A stretch of 64,000 nt of DNA from Nitrospirota bacterium (GCA_030684575.1 JAUXVD010000003.1:124001-188000), one strand, 5' to 3'; counted from the stretch's first letter, positions 52,370-62,668 are shown. Notes: generated by a model not told the origin, from the letters alone. Made by a program: numbers and translations.

Positions 52370-55300
52370 CTACTGCCCGAGCTTGCTCATCGTATCGTAC
52401 AGTCGTGTGACGTCCGTGAGCCCTTCCCACCGCAGAATTTCCATCGAGTCACTGACGTACCCGGGTGACCGCATCCCATTCAACACCGCGGTCACTCCTG
52501 GTGTGCTGGCCAACACCCATAAGGACTTTCGTGACAGCGACTCGTTATGCCGTGCCTGAGGCAGGAGGGGATTGAGGGCTGCCGATATTGAGGCCGCTCT
52601 CGTACGACTGCGCTCGGTCGCTTCTCTGCGGAGTCCACCCAACAGGGTGAGCAATTGCGGTACATAGCGATTGCGCCAGGCCTCCCACTGTGCAGTCGCC
52701 GTTCCGGTGAGTTGTTGAGAGAGGGCCTGCATCACTTGATTGAAATGAGGCGCGATCATTTGATGCTCGATCTGCTCCCAATGTTCCAGTCCTTGAATCT
52801 GAGGCCGCACGCGGGTCAGTTCACTCGCCCAGGTGAAGAAGTCGGCAGGGGGCATGCCTTGACCTCTCTGTTGAAGGTTTGGGGCAATGTCCTTGCGGTA
52901 TTCCTCTTCAAGCGCTGCAACCGTTTGGCATTGCCGCTCGAAATCTACGGGATCGCCTTGGAGTGGAAAATCTGCCAACCGAAGCACCCCGCTCTTTTTC
53001 GTCGGCATGGCATTGAGCGGGCGATTGACCAAGACCGCGATACCTTCTTGCTGCGCCAGCGCCAACACCGTCTCCTGCTGATCCCTGCCGGTATTTGGCG
53101 TCAGTAGGGCGCCTGCTTCATAGAGATTCATGGGGCATTGCAGCACCCCGAAGTGATGGCGCTCCAGGCCCAGTGCTTTCGCAGCAGATCGTGCCGCGTC
53201 GTATAGGCGAGAGAGCGACGTCGCCTCGGCATTCGACGGATCTGCCGTGACCGTATTCGAGGACACGCCGTAATAACTGATCCGTCCTGCCGCGACTTGC
53301 GACTCGAAAAATGTGAAGGCCTGTTCGATCCGTCGATAAAAGGCTTCCCGCGCCATCACGAGATCGCCACCGTCATGATGGGCGGCTTCGGACAGAAAGT
53401 ATTCCGGATTATGGAGTAAGCAGATATCGAGCGTGGCAAGCCCGAGCCGGTCCAGTGACAGGGTCAGCTGATCGGCTAGATACTCCGGATGGATACAATG
53501 CCAGATGCCCTCGCCATATTTGACCATGTCAGGGTAGGGGCGTCCGGCCTGTTCTCGCGTCTCCGCCTGTTTGAGATTCTGCCCCTGCACGTAGCCGATC
53601 TTCGAGACGACGATCACTTCCTCTCGCGTCAGCTCTCCGCTTTTGAACAATTCGTCTAAGACAGAACCGACCAGGCGCTCACTATCGCCATCCATATAAT
53701 TCGTCGAGGTGTCGATGAGATTGACACCCTCTCGTAACGCCGTCTTCAGCGCCTCTCGCTGTTCCGGTTCCCTGGTATCGACCCGATAGGTGCCAAATCC
53801 CAGCCGGGATGTCGTGAAGCCGCTGCTGCCGAACCGGCCATACCCATGTTCCATGTGACCGGCATGGCGTGATTGGCTGACCAGGCGTGCGGCATATCTG
53901 GCTGTCCCTTCAGGGCTTGCGGCCCCTGGGTGTGCGGTTCCTTGCAACAGTGTCTGTGGGGCTGTTTGATCCGTTCGTCGCGACTCGGCCCGCAATGCCT
54001 CGGTGACATCCTGTGGATCGGTGAGGGGACGCTGGCATGAAAAATTGCGGCAGATATAGAGGGCAGCTTTTCCTTCTACCAACCCCTTGCCGGAGAGCAG
54101 GGGATGAGTGGACGGCTTGCCGGTTCCATCGCTGGAGGCAATCACACGATGTGGAAGGAACACCTCGCGCACCGCGCGCTGCAGTGCCTCCAATGCCGGA
54201 TCGTTCGGGGCTCCTACAAACGCTAATTCAACCGGCCCTTCGGCCAGGAGATCCACAACGGCGAGACTTTTCGCGAAGGCCCTCGGATAGCGGGCCATCT
54301 GGCGGCCGTAGACACGAATCCCGGCAATCGCCGCCTCGCGCAGATCCTGGCGATCGTAGTGGTACGAAAGCCTGGCAAGGGCGGAGACTGTCACGGCGTT
54401 GCCACTGGGCGTTGCACCGTCCGCGCCCTCGCGCGCTCGGATAATCAGCGGTTCATGCGTCTTCGCAGTCGTGTAGAAGCCTCCCTGGTCCTCATCGCGA
54501 AACGAGTCCACGATCCGTTCTGCCAATTGAAGCGCGGCGGCGAGATAGCGTTCCTGCCCGCAGGCTTCATAGAGGTCGATCAATCCTTCTGCGAGATAGG
54601 CATAGTCTTCCAGGACTCCGTCGAGATGGGCCCGGCCCTTCCGCGACGTGCGGAGGAGCGTGCCATCGGAGGTCCGATGTGTCTGCAAGAGAAAGTCTGC
54701 TGCCTTCATGGCTCCATCGATGTAGCGGCGATTTCCGAATACTCGGCCTGCTTCAGCCATTGCCGAGATCATCATGCCGTTCCAGGCGGTAATGATTTTA
54801 TCATCGAGTCCTGGCGGAACTCGCTCCTGGCGCGCGCGATAGAGGAGGGGGCGCACGCGAAGGATGGTTTCGTCGAGTTCATCGACGGTGAGATCTAATT
54901 CCTTCGTCACGGCCTTGATGGGCCGCAGCCGATTCGGAATGCTCCGATGTTCCCAATTGCCCTGATCGGTAATGTCGTAATAGGCGCAGAGTCTTCGAGT
55001 GTCTTCGGCATTCTGCAGCACGGCCTGAATTTCTGCCGGTGTCCAGATAAAAAACTTTCCTTCGACGCCTTCCGAGTCCGCATCCGTCGCGGAGTAGAAT
55101 CCTCCGGCAGGATCGGTCATCTCCCGGAGAATATAATCGAGCACGTCCGTTGTGACCTGTCGATAGGAGGCTTGTTGGGTGACTTGGTAGGCTTCCACGT
55201 AGGTCTTGGCCAGCAGGGCATTGTCATAGAGCATCTTTTCGAAATGAGGAACCAGCCATCGCTCGTCGGTGGAGTACCGCGCGAACCCGCCACCGATATG

Positions 55301-56056
55301 ATCGTAGATCCCGCCTGCCGCCATCGCATCGAGCGTGCGGGTGACCATCTGCAACGTGCGGTTCTCTCCTGTTCGACGATAACAACGAAGGAGCAACGAG
55401 AGCCCCGCGGAAGGTGGAAATTTCGGGGCACTGCCGAATCCGCCGTGCTGCTCGTCGAAATCCTCGAGAAATTGAGCCACCGCGTCATCCAGTACGGAGG
55501 CACTCACGGAAACGGGCGATACCGCCGTGAGTTCCTTCTTCAATCGTTCGGTCAATTGACGCGCTTGATTCGTGAGCGCGGCGGCATCCTTCTCCCATGA
55601 TTCGGCAATTTTCTTGAGCAGGCTAGGAAACCCGGGACGGCCCCATCGATCGTCGGGCGGGAAATAGGTCCCGGCGAAAAACGGTTCCTGGTCTGGCGTC
55701 AGAAAGACCGTCATCGGCCATCCGCCCTGGCCGCGATTCATGGTTACCGTCGCCTGCATGTAGATCTCGTCGAGATCGGGGCGTTCCTCCCGATCGACTT
55801 TGATACAGATAAAGTGCCGGTTCATGAGCGCGGCAATGGCCTCGTTCTCGAACGATTCCCGTTCCATCACGTGACACCAGTGACAGGCCGAATAACCGAT
55901 AGACAGGAGTATGGGACGATTGTGTGTTTTCGATGCCTGTAAGGCCTCCGGTCCCCAGGGATACCAGTCGACCGGGTTCGTGGCATGCTGGAGGAGATAG
56001 GGACTGGTTTCGTGAATGAGGCGATTCGTCTTGCCGGAGTTCGATGGATTAGTCAT
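52370..56056 (-). CDS. DUF255/thioredoxin-like protein fused to an aldo/keto reductase
   Basis: This single 1228-residue frame encodes two normally separate proteins. Residues 1-700 match the YyaL/SSP411 family: an N-terminal thioredoxin-like DUF255 domain ([28 protein letters not shown] at 58-61, [12 protein letters not shown]) followed by an (alpha/alpha)6 domain ([40 protein letters not shown]). After a Pro/Ala/Gly-rich linker (about 700-735), residues 740-1228 form an aldo/keto reductase with the full tetrad: Asp in LIDTS, Tyr in TNYMDG, Lys in VSKIG and His in LLHNP. No stop or frameshift interrupts it. The biological role of either half is poorly known; the fusion is unusual. Confidence 0.9.
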   Translation of the reverse strand: MTNPSNSGKTNRLIHETSPYLLQHATNPVDWYPWGPEALQASKTHNRPILLSIGYSACHWCHVMERESFENEAIAALMNRHFICIKVDREERPDLDEIYMQATVTMNRGQGGWPMTVFLTPDQEPFFAGTYFPPDDRWGRPGFPSLLKKIAESWEKDAAALTNQARQLTERLKKELTAVSPVSVSASVLDDAVAQFLEDFDEQHGGFGSAPKFPPSAGLSLLLRCYRRTGENRTLQMVTRTLDAMAAGGIYDHIGGGFARYSTDERWLVPHFEKMLYDNALLAKTYVEAYQVTQQASYRQVTTDVLDYILREMTDPAGGFYSATDADSEGVEGKFFIWTPAEIQAVLQNAEDTRRLCAYYDITDQGNWEHRSIPNRLRPIKAVTKELDLTVDELDETILRVRPLLYRARQERVPPGLDDKIITAWNGMMISAMAEAGRVFGNRRYIDGAMKAADFLLQTHRTSDGTLLRTSRKGRAHLDGVLEDYAYLAEGLIDLYEACGQERYLAAALQLAERIVDSFRDEDQGGFYTTAKTHEPLIIRAREGADGATPSGNAVTVSALARLSYHYDRQDLREAAIAGIRVYGRQMARYPRAFAKSLAVVDLLAEGPVELAFVGAPNDPALEALQRAVREVFLPHRVIASSDGTGKPSTHPLLSGKGLVEGKAALYICRNFSCQRPLTDPQDVTEALRAESRRTDQTAPQTLLQGTAHPGAASPEGTARYAARLVSQSRHAGHMEHGYGRFGSSGFTTSRLGFGTYRVDTREPEQREALKTALREGVNLIDTSTNYMDGDSERLVGSVLDELFKSGELTREEVIVVSKIGYVQGQNLKQAETREQAGRPYPDMVKYGEGIWHCIHPEYLADQLTLSLDRLGLATLDICLLHNPEYFLSEAAHHDGGDLVMAREAFYRRIEQAFTFFESQVAAGRISYYGVSSNTVTADPSNAEATSLSRLYDAARSAAKALGLERHHFGVLQCPMNLYEAGALLTPNTGRDQQETVLALAQQEGIAVLVNRPLNAMPTKKSGVLRLADFPLQGDPVDFERQCQTVAALEEEYRKDIAPNLQQRGQGMPPADFFTWASELTRVRPQIQGLEHWEQIEHQMIAPHFNQVMQALSQQLTGTATAQWEAWRNRYVPQLLTLLGGLRREATERSRTRAASISAALNPLLPQARHNESLSRKSLWVLASTPGVTAVLNGMRSPGYVSDSMEILRWEGLTDVTRLYDTMSKLGQ

Positions 56057-56103
56057 GGCTCACGGTAGCATCAGCCTCAGAGAGGGGTCAACCGGTGGAA
56101 AAG

Positions 56104-56139
56104 GAAGAGGCCTGCAATCTCATGATTGCAGGCCTCTTC
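56104..56139 (-). terminator. Perfect 16-bp hairpin, probable terminator
   Basis: A perfect inverted repeat (arms 56104-56119 and 56124-56139) has a 4-nt loop. In the minus direction it is followed by CCTTTTCC, a weak U-tract, and lies about 50 bp after the small secreted peptide gene. It also lies between that gene and the fusion gene, so it probably separates the two transcripts. Confidence 0.7.
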
Positions 56140-56190
56140 AGAGTCGTTCAAGTCAGGCTTGCCTACTCAGACAAATGACGTATGCCGTCA

Positions 56191-56289
56191 TTACCTGCCC
56201 TTGTCCTTCTTCTCTTCGCCGGCGAAGGAAGGCGCGCTGAACGTCACTGCCACTGCCACTGCCATGATTGCCATCAACATGCTCTTCAT
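56191..56289 (-). CDS. 32-residue secreted peptide
   Basis: This tiny ORF has a clear ribosome site (GGGGGTG, spacer about 8 nt) and encodes MKSMLMAIMAVAVAVTFSAPSFAGEEKKDKGR. The first 23 residues form a complete signal peptide ending in SFA, so the mature product would be a charged peptide of about 9 residues (GEEKKDKGR). It has its own 3' hairpin at 56104-56139 and faces malic enzyme divergently. No family is known. The peptide could be a bacteriocin-like, signalling or envelope factor; equally it may be a leader peptide. Its size makes it easy to miss. Confidence 0.6.
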   Translation of the reverse strand: MKSMLMAIMAVAVAVTFSAPSFAGEEKKDKGR

Positions 56290-56487
56290 AGTCTGTCACC
56301 CCCGTTGAATGTTAGTGTTAGGATGCGGTCTACCCATCCACGTAGGGTAAACGGGCGCACGGTAGCGAAAATAGCCCCCGTTATCAACCGGGAATGTCGG
56401 TATGTTGTTGCCGAGCCGATGACACGAATACACAGGATTTTCCGGCTCGAACTTCCCCTATGGTAGGCTGTTGATGAAGGACCGACC

Positions 56488-57930
56488 ATGACCGACATTG
56501 GGCCCTATTCCAACTACCGCCTGACTGTTCGCCTCCAGCTCGCCAACACCCCGGGCATGTTCGCAAAAGTGGCTGCGCTCTTGGCCGAAGAAGGTGCCAA
56601 CCTCGGCGCAGTCGACATTGTCTCGGCCACCGCCGATTGTATGGTACGCGACGTGACTTTCGACGTCCGGGACGAAGCCCATGGGGAGAAGGTGCTTGCC
56701 CGGGTTGGGGCATTGCCAGACGTACGAGTCCTTTCCGCGTCAGACCGGATCTTCCTGCTGCATCTCGGTGGGAAAATCCGAGTTCAAAGCAAGGTCCCCG
56801 TTACGACAAGGAATGTCCTGTCGATGGTCTATACGCCAGGCGTCGGTCGCGTCTCCCAAGCTATCGCGAAGGACAAAACCAAAGCCTATGCCTTTACGAG
56901 TAAAAGCAACACGGTCGCCGTAGTCACCGACGGGTCTGCGGTGCTGGGCCTGGGGAATCTCGGCCCGGAGGCAGCGTTACCCGTGATGGAAGGCAAGGCC
57001 ATGCTGTTCAAGGAATTTGCGGGAATCGACGCCTGGCCGATTTGTTTGAATACGCAAGATCCCGATGAGATCGTTCGCACAGTTCAGGCGATTGCTCCAG
57101 GGTTCGGCGCGATCAACCTGGAAGATATCAGTTCACCTCGTTGTTTCGAGATCGAACGCCGCTTAAAGACATCTCTGGATATTCCGGTTATGCATGACGA
57201 CCAGCATGGCACTGCCGTGGTGCTCCTTGCCGCATTGACCAATGCGCTCACCGTCACGGGAAAACGGATAGAGGACATCCGCGTGGTCGTCAACGGTCTC
57301 GGGGCCGCTGGAACCGCCTGCTGTAGAATGTTGCTGGCGGCAGGTCTCTCGCATCTGATCGGATGTGAAGCTCGAGGGATCGTCTTACGAGGAGACGGCG
57401 AACAATTACGGGCCTGCCGAACGGATCTCGCCGCCTGTATGACTCACGACCGTCCCCAGGGCTCACTGCGAGAAGCCCTCAAGGGAGCCGATGTCTTCAT
57501 TGGCTTATCCGTCGGCAACGTCGTCACAGCGGAAGATCTGGATCTGATGGCAGCTGATCGCATCGTCTTTGCGATGGCCAATCCCGACCCGGAAGTCCCT
57601 CCTCAATTGGCGGCCTCCCACTGCCGGATCTTTGCGACCGGGCGTTCGGACTATCCGAATCAAATCAACAACGCGCTCGCATTTCCAGGTATCTTTCGCG
57701 GGGCGCTGGATGTGCAGGCGCGCGACATCAACGAAGCGATGAAACTCGCTGCGGCCAAGGCCCTGGCTGAGACCATTCCCGCGTCGGCTCTGAGCGAGGA
57801 CTACATCATCCCAAGCGTGTTCGATAAGGACGTCGTGCCACGTGTGGCCAAAGCCGTGGCGGCCGCTGCACGTGACTCGGGCGTCGCCCGCCGCCGCACC
57901 AAAATCAGCGACGACTTCGCCTCGCGCTGA
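56488..57930 (+). CDS. NAD(P)-dependent malic enzyme with N-terminal ACT domain
   Basis: This 480-residue cytoplasmic enzyme has an ACT domain (about residues 9-85; [37 protein letters not shown]) followed by malic-enzyme domains: catalytic Tyr in [10 protein letters not shown], Lys in [13 protein letters not shown], the metal-binding segment [18 protein letters not shown] and [11 protein letters not shown], and the nucleotide-binding [17 protein letters not shown]. It oxidatively decarboxylates malate to pyruvate and CO2. The ACT domain suggests allosteric control by a small molecule, as in several bacterial malic enzymes. There is a 199-bp divergent gap upstream. Confidence 0.92.
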   Translation: MTDIGPYSNYRLTVRLQLANTPGMFAKVAALLAEEGANLGAVDIVSATADCMVRDVTFDVRDEAHGEKVLARVGALPDVRVLSASDRIFLLHLGGKIRVQSKVPVTTRNVLSMVYTPGVGRVSQAIAKDKTKAYAFTSKSNTVAVVTDGSAVLGLGNLGPEAALPVMEGKAMLFKEFAGIDAWPICLNTQDPDEIVRTVQAIAPGFGAINLEDISSPRCFEIERRLKTSLDIPVMHDDQHGTAVVLLAALTNALTVTGKRIEDIRVVVNGLGAAGTACCRMLLAAGLSHLIGCEARGIVLRGDGEQLRACRTDLAACMTHDRPQGSLREALKGADVFIGLSVGNVVTAEDLDLMAADRIVFAMANPDPEVPPQLAASHCRIFATGRSDYPNQINNALAFPGIFRGALDVQARDINEAMKLAAAKALAETIPASALSEDYIIPSVFDKDVVPRVAKAVAAAARDSGVARRRTKISDDFASR

Positions 57931-58025
57931 CCCGTATCCCGCGTCGATCACGCTATTTCCCTGGCCCTTCTGGCACGCAACCTGGCTGTGCTACAATGCG
58001 CGCCCAGGGAGCGAGTCCGGTTCAG

Positions 58026-58655
58026 ATGGCATTTTCACAAAGCAAACTTATTAAGTTTCAGAGCGGGATGAGGCGACGGATCGATTCGTTGCGTCCGAAG
58101 GCCGAAGAGAGCTTGGATCTCGCCGTCGACACGATGATGCAGGAGCGAGTCGATAGCTTCTTTCGTGTGGAAGAGGGGCTGGAGGAAATCATCAAGACGC
58201 TGGTCCAGATTGAAGAAGAACTTGGGGAGATTCGCGATCTTTCCGGCGCTATGCGCCTGGAATCCCGGCTTGAGTTTGTCGAAGACCGCTGGGACGATTT
58301 TGATAGCGAGATACGAGAACGCCCCCGTCGCCGCCGCAAGAAAGTCAGCCTGGCCGATATGTTGAAAGCCGCCGGTGGGGGAGGCGACCCATCGCAAGGG
58401 CCCAGCGGCATCAACAACGCAATGGATGCCTATGCCGCGATGGGCGTCGAGTTCGGGAGTTCGCTCGCCGAAGTCACCGCGTCGTTTCGTCACAAGGCGA
58501 AACAGCTCCATCCCGATTCGAATAACGGCGATCGGAGCGCCGAACCGGAACTCCGCCGCATGCTGGAAGCCTATCAGTTCCTGAAGGAATACTTGAGCCT
58601 CAGTAACGTCGAGCCGCCACGGAGGCCGGACGCCACCTATAACCCAACTGAATGA
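58026..58655 (+). CDS. J-domain-like protein of unknown function
   Basis: This 209-residue protein starts at ATG 58026 (an ATG at 57996 would add ten residues but has no ribosome site). Residues 20-90 form a helical, acidic coiled coil (EERVDSFFRVEEGLEEIIKTLVQIEEELGEI). The C-terminal 55 residues resemble a DnaJ J-domain: helix II/III around an HPD motif (KAKQLHPDSNNGDRSAEPELRRMLEAYQFLKEYL). The zinc and C-terminal DnaJ domains are absent. It may recruit DnaK to a specific partner. It lies 7 bp from the RNase D gene, so the two are probably cotranscribed. Confidence 0.75.
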   Translation: MAFSQSKLIKFQSGMRRRIDSLRPKAEESLDLAVDTMMQERVDSFFRVEEGLEEIIKTLVQIEEELGEIRDLSGAMRLESRLEFVEDRWDDFDSEIRERPRRRRKKVSLADMLKAAGGGGDPSQGPSGINNAMDAYAAMGVEFGSSLAEVTASFRHKAKQLHPDSNNGDRSAEPELRRMLEAYQFLKEYLSLSNVEPPRRPDATYNPTE

Positions 58656-58662
58656 GAGCCTT

Positions 58663-59877
58663 GTGACATCTAAACCACCGATGCAGTATGTGACCGACCA
58701 GCATGCCCTTGAAACCCTCTGCCTCACCTTACGGCAGAGTCCTCGATTGGCACTGGATACGGAATTCGTCGGGGAAGACACCTTTATCCCGCGGCTCGAA
58801 CTGATCCAAGTCGCCACGGCCGCAACCGCCGCCGTCATCGATTTTCCCGCCGTGCAGGCGAGCGGATCGCTCGACGCCTTCTGGGAGCTCGTCTGCGACC
58901 CGAAGATTGAAAAAATTGTGCATGCCGGACGGCAGGATCTCGATCTCTTTGCCACCCATGCCGGACAGATCCCGAAGCCGTTTTTCGATACGCAGATCGC
59001 CGCCGCCATGGTCGGATATGGCGCCCAAGTCGCCTATGCCAACCTGGTCCAGCGCCTCCACGGCACGAAGCTGGAGAAAGCCCATACCTTTACGAACTGG
59101 AGCGCGCGACCGCTTTCCGATGACCAGATCGCCTATGCCCTAGAAGATGTCGAGTTTCTGCTGCCGATTCATACGCACTTACAGGATCGCCTCAACAGCC
59201 TTGGCCGGTTGGAGTGGGTCAGTGAGGAGTTTGCCCGCCTCGAGTCGGCGGTCGGTGAAAAGAGTCGCGAGCCTCAAGAGCGCTACCAGCGCATACGCGG
59301 GTGGGATACACTCAGGCCCAAAGGAGCCGTGGTGCTTCGTGAATTAGCGGCCTGGCGAGAAGCGGAAGCCCGACGCCGGAATGTGCCTCGCGGACGTGTC
59401 ATGCGGGACGAGGTCCTGCTCCAACTCGCACGCCATCCGCCCAAATCGGTGCATGAACTCCGTGGTCTCCGCGGCGTCCATGCTTCCGAGGTCGACAGGC
59501 ATGGCGAACAACTGTTGGCCACCATCAACGCCGCCTTGGCTCTGCCACCGTCGGTCTGGCCTGAGGTTCCACGCGAACGGAAGCCGGACCCTGAGTCGAC
59601 GGGCATCGTCGAATTGCTACAAGCCGTGCTGAAGGCCCGTGCGGCAGAGCAGGGAATCGCCCCCACCATGTTGGCCACCAGTTCAGATCTCCAAATACTC
59701 GTGGAAGCCAAACAGAACCGGAGCACTCTCGATGTCCCCATTCTTCGTGGCTGGCGCCGGCAACTGGTCGGGGACCTGCTCCTCAAAGTGCTGGATGGCG
59801 ACGTCATCATCACCGTAGACCGAACCTCCGGTGCGCTCCGCATGTCCCAGGACGGTCTCTCAATCGCAGCAAGCTGA
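58663..59877 (+). CDS. rnd: Ribonuclease D
   Basis: This 404-residue enzyme starts at GTG 58663. The DEDD exonuclease domain (about residues 1-200) has Exo I LALDTEFVGE, Exo II HAGRQDLDLF and Exo III YALEDVEFLLPIH. The conserved Asp, Glu, Asp and Asp residues and the Tyr of the DEDDy class are all present. HRDC-like helical domains follow (about 205-290 and 305-390; RRNVPRGRVMRDEVLLQLARHPPKSVHELRGLRG). It trims the 3' ends of tRNA precursors and other small RNAs. Confidence 0.93.
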   Translation: MTSKPPMQYVTDQHALETLCLTLRQSPRLALDTEFVGEDTFIPRLELIQVATAATAAVIDFPAVQASGSLDAFWELVCDPKIEKIVHAGRQDLDLFATHAGQIPKPFFDTQIAAAMVGYGAQVAYANLVQRLHGTKLEKAHTFTNWSARPLSDDQIAYALEDVEFLLPIHTHLQDRLNSLGRLEWVSEEFARLESAVGEKSREPQERYQRIRGWDTLRPKGAVVLRELAAWREAEARRRNVPRGRVMRDEVLLQLARHPPKSVHELRGLRGVHASEVDRHGEQLLATINAALALPPSVWPEVPRERKPDPESTGIVELLQAVLKARAAEQGIAPTMLATSSDLQILVEAKQNRSTLDVPILRGWRRQLVGDLLLKVLDGDVIITVDRTSGALRMSQDGLSIAAS

Positions 59878-59918
59878 CGGGTTCGACCGGCGCATCAACA
59901 TGAAACGTCGCGTGACGG

Positions 59919-60269
59919 CTACAGCAGCTCTTTCACCGACTCCGCGGGTCTGGCCAAGATGACCCGCTCGCCTTTTTCGACAATCGGACGCTGAATGAGA
60001 TCAGGATGGGCGATCATCACGTCGAGCCATTCATCGTCTGACAGATTCTTTTTGGCCAACCCCAGTTCTTTATAAATCTCTTCTTTGGTCCGCAAGATAT
60101 GTTTGGGCGTGAGCCCCGCCTTCTTTAATAGGCGTTTAAGGAGCGCCTTTGTGAATGGCGTCTCGTAGTAGTTGATGGCTGTAAAGGGTGTGCCACTCTC
60201 TTTTAATAATTGCACCGCCTGGCGGCAGGTGCTGCAAGTCGGTTTCTGGTAAATTGTGACCTCGGCCAT
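59919..60269 (-). CDS. ArsC/Spx-family thioredoxin-fold reductase
   Basis: This 116-residue protein has the ArsC-family fold: TIYQKPTCSTCRQAVQLLKESG contains CxxC (Cys12, Cys15), followed by YETPFTKALLKRLLKKAG and RPIVEKGERVILARPAE, the typical C-terminal Arg-bearing loop. The usual ArsC active site is CxxS or CxxxxxR, so the CxxC here resembles Spx/YffB-like members. It may act as an arsenate reductase or as a thiol regulator. It converges with RNase D; the 41-bp gap has no visible terminator. Confidence 0.85.
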   Translation of the reverse strand: MAEVTIYQKPTCSTCRQAVQLLKESGTPFTAINYYETPFTKALLKRLLKKAGLTPKHILRTKEEIYKELGLAKKNLSDDEWLDVMIAHPDLIQRPIVEKGERVILARPAESVKELL

Positions 60270-60352
60270 GCTACACTCCTTGTTCCAGCGTCTTCACTGC
60301 CTTGACGCCATTTTTACCCATGTGATACATCATCATCGATCGCCTCGACTGA

Positions 60353-60739
60353 ATGTCTACTATGCCAACACCAATTTTCGGAACGAGCTCCACCGGTCAG
60401 TTTTCCTGTGCCTCAGACCTGCAACATACCTTACGGGATCTCCGCACGAAGCGGAAGGGACAGCCGGTCTTCGTCCTCGGCCATGTATTGGCTAGAAAAG
60501 GGCAGGAAGGCGTCTTCGAGGTCTTTAACGACCGCCTCGCCATCGTGAAGTTTTCCGACGGCGGTGCGATCGGGTATGACCCGCTGGAGCTGCTCTTACC
60601 CACCGATATCGACGACAAAGGCATTGCGTACTTCGAAATTCGCCCCTGCCGGCAGTGCGAACAACTCTTCTCCCTGACAGCCCAGGAATGCGACGCCGCA
60701 GAAGAGCCCACCTCTTGTCCTGAATGCCGTTGCGCCTAG
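60353..60739 (+). CDS. Hypothetical protein with C-terminal zinc ribbon
   Basis: This 128-residue protein starts at ATG 60353 or 60362; no clear ribosome site is seen. The body (about residues 35-95; VFVLGHVLARKGQEGVFEVFNDRLAIVKFSDG) looks beta-rich, perhaps an SH3-like or OB-like barrel. The tail has CRQC and CPEC separated by about 23 residues, a zinc-ribbon pattern, ending in CRCA. It may bind RNA or a protein partner. It is flanked by unrelated genes on the opposite strand. Confidence 0.65.
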   Translation: MSTMPTPIFGTSSTGQFSCASDLQHTLRDLRTKRKGQPVFVLGHVLARKGQEGVFEVFNDRLAIVKFSDGGAIGYDPLELLLPTDIDDKGIAYFEIRPCRQCEQLFSLTAQECDAAEEPTSCPECRCA

Positions 60740-60749
60740 CCACGCTCAT

Positions 60750-61139
60750 CTAGTCGACGAACGGGGCGATCTCGATCGCTTTCTTAATCAGACAATCGCC
60801 CGCAAACGACTGCAGCGACATCGGCAACATGCTGGCGTTGACGACATGCACCGTGACAACCTGAAAGCCTTCAGTCACTTTGTATCCTTGAATTTTCATC
60901 GCATGACAGATTTCGAGCTTTTTCCAAATCAGATTATTCAGGATCGTCTCCGACGCCAGTAGCGTGAGATCAGAAACTGCGTCATTGATGGAGACTTTCG
61001 CCGGTATCCGTGCCTTGTCTTTCGGCGCCTCTCTCACGACGGCAAAGGCCAGAACCTCTCCGTCAGCCTGAGCCAAGGAGCCTGTCCCGGCAGCAATCAG
61101 GCAGGACAGCGCGAGCAGTAACGACAGCTTCTGAGTCAT
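60750..61139 (-). CDS. Secreted protein of unknown function
   Basis: ATG 61139 is preferred because GGAGGG lies 5-10 nt upstream; the open frame extends to 61184 without a ribosome site. The 129-residue product has a signal peptide (about residues 1-25, ending SLAQA). The mature part is a small alpha/beta protein with LLASETILNNLIWKKLEICHAMKIQGYKVTEGFQVV and two cysteines (CHAMK, GDCLI) that could pair. No family is recognised. It converges with the zinc-ribbon gene (10-bp gap). Confidence 0.68.
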   Translation of the reverse strand: MTQKLSLLLALSCLIAAGTGSLAQADGEVLAFAVVREAPKDKARIPAKVSINDAVSDLTLLASETILNNLIWKKLEICHAMKIQGYKVTEGFQVVTVHVVNASMLPMSLQSFAGDCLIKKAIEIAPFVD

Positions 61140-61424
61140 CGCTTCCCTCCTTGGTATACCCACTTCCTTACGTGAATCGATCACACCTGGATGGTCCAGG
61201 CGGACGTCGCAAGGGAGGGAGCGGCCATGCCTCCGTGGCTCGCGGCTCGTTCCTGCCGACGAAGAACAGGACCGGTAAGGACATCGGGCGTTCCCTCTTC
61301 ATGCATAGCTGGCAAATGCAGTATGCCAATCGGTCGAAGCCATTTCAAGATCACGCCAAGGCCAAACATGATAAACTCGCTCGACGCGTTCTCACTCTTG
61401 CGACGTAGGTGAAGGAGCACGATT

Positions 61425-62558
61425 ATGCCTCATGATTTTATGCCGGGGCTCGCGGGCGTGCCTGCAGCCAAATCTGCAATTAGCGATGTAGACGGCCAAC
61501 GCGGTGTGCTGGAATATCGCGGCATTCGTGTTGAAGAATTATGTCGTCGATCCTCCTATCTTGAAACCGCCTATCTGTTGCTCTTCGGTCACCTGCCTAC
61601 TGCGACGGAGTTTGCACAATGGCAGGAAGATATCGTCCATCACCGCCGCGTGAAGTTCAAGATCATCGACCTCCTGAAATGCTTGCCGGAACAGGGCCAT
61701 CCCATGGATGCCTTGCAAGCAGCCGTTGCGGCCTTGGGCATGTTTTATCCTGGCAGGAACGTGCAAGACATCGAGAACAACTACTGGTCGGCCGTCAGAC
61801 TTGTGGCCAAATTGCCCACGATCGTTGCCGCATGGGCGCGCCTTCGGCATGGAAACGAATATATTCCACCGCGCGACGATCTCGGCTTTTCCGAAAACTT
61901 CCTCTATATGCTGACGGAGAAGGAGCCACTTCCTCTCTGGGCCGAGATTTTCGACGACTGCCTGATCCTCCATGCGGAACATACGATGAATGCCTCAACC
62001 TTCACCGGCATGGTCACGGCTTCGACGCTGGCCGATCCCTATACGGTCGTGGCCTCCGCGATTGGGGCGCTGAAGGGGCCGTTGCATGGCGGAGCCAATG
62101 AAGAAGTCGTGCAGATGCTGAAGCTGATCGGCGAACCGGGGAAGGTTCGATCGTACCTTGAAGAACGGAAAGGCGAGAAGCAGAAACTGATGGGCTTCGG
62201 CCACCGGGTGTACAAGGTGAAAGATCCCCGGGCAACAATCCTCCAGACGCTCTGTGAACGGCTCTTCAAGGCATCCGGCAGTTCACCGTTGTATGAGGTT
62301 GCCCTGGAGGTCGAGCTGGTCGCGGAAGAGCTGCTGAAGGGGAAGGGGATTTATCCCAATGTCGACTTCTATTCGGGAATTCTCTACGAGAAAATGGGCA
62401 TCGAGACCGATCTCTTCACACCCCTGTTCGCGATGGCTCGGGTCTCAGGGTGGTTAGCCCATTGGCTGGAACAGCTGAAGGAAAATAAACTCTACCGACC
62501 GGGCCAAATCTACTCCGGCGAGCACAACCGAACCTATGTCCCCATGGGCGAACGCTAG
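61425..62558 (+). CDS. gltA: Citrate synthase
   Basis: This 377-residue enzyme condenses acetyl-CoA and oxaloacetate. The active-site segments are visible: HAEHTMNASTFTG (His), GPLHGGANEEV (His), GFGHRVYKVKDPRA (substrate-binding His and Arg) and PNVDFYSG (Asp). It lacks the N-terminal extension of the NADH-regulated proteobacterial form and matches the shorter type found in Gram-positives, archaea and many deeply branching bacteria. AAGGAG precedes the ATG. In an autotroph it could serve an oxidative or biosynthetic TCA route. Confidence 0.93.
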   Translation: MPHDFMPGLAGVPAAKSAISDVDGQRGVLEYRGIRVEELCRRSSYLETAYLLLFGHLPTATEFAQWQEDIVHHRRVKFKIIDLLKCLPEQGHPMDALQAAVAALGMFYPGRNVQDIENNYWSAVRLVAKLPTIVAAWARLRHGNEYIPPRDDLGFSENFLYMLTEKEPLPLWAEIFDDCLILHAEHTMNASTFTGMVTASTLADPYTVVASAIGALKGPLHGGANEEVVQMLKLIGEPGKVRSYLEERKGEKQKLMGFGHRVYKVKDPRATILQTLCERLFKASGSSPLYEVALEVELVAEELLKGKGIYPNVDFYSGILYEKMGIETDLFTPLFAMARVSGWLAHWLEQLKENKLYRPGQIYSGEHNRTYVPMGER

Positions 62559-62569
62559 CCTTCCCCCCT

Positions 62570-62630
62570 TGACTCTGTGGCAGCCAGAGTTATCTCGTTC
62601 GGTGAGACGAACGGCGCGCGCACAGAGTCA
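62570..62630 (+). other. Nested inverted repeats between gltA and hsp20
   Basis: TGACTCTGTG (62570-62579) pairs with CACAGAGTCA (62621-62630), a perfect 10-bp stem. Inside it CGTTCG (62596-62601) pairs with CGAACG (62608-62613). The whole lies 12 nt after the gltA stop and 39 nt before the hsp20 start. It may terminate gltA or act as a structured leader of hsp20. Confidence 0.5.
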
Positions 62631-62668
62631 TTCTGAGACAGTCCATATATATGAGAGGGAGGTCTGCT

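Noticed and set aside
53746-55600. Several long ORFs opposite and within the DUF255/AKR fusion
   Set aside because: They are frame shadows of a high-GC gene; the fusion frame carries intact, ordered catalytic motifs over its full length.
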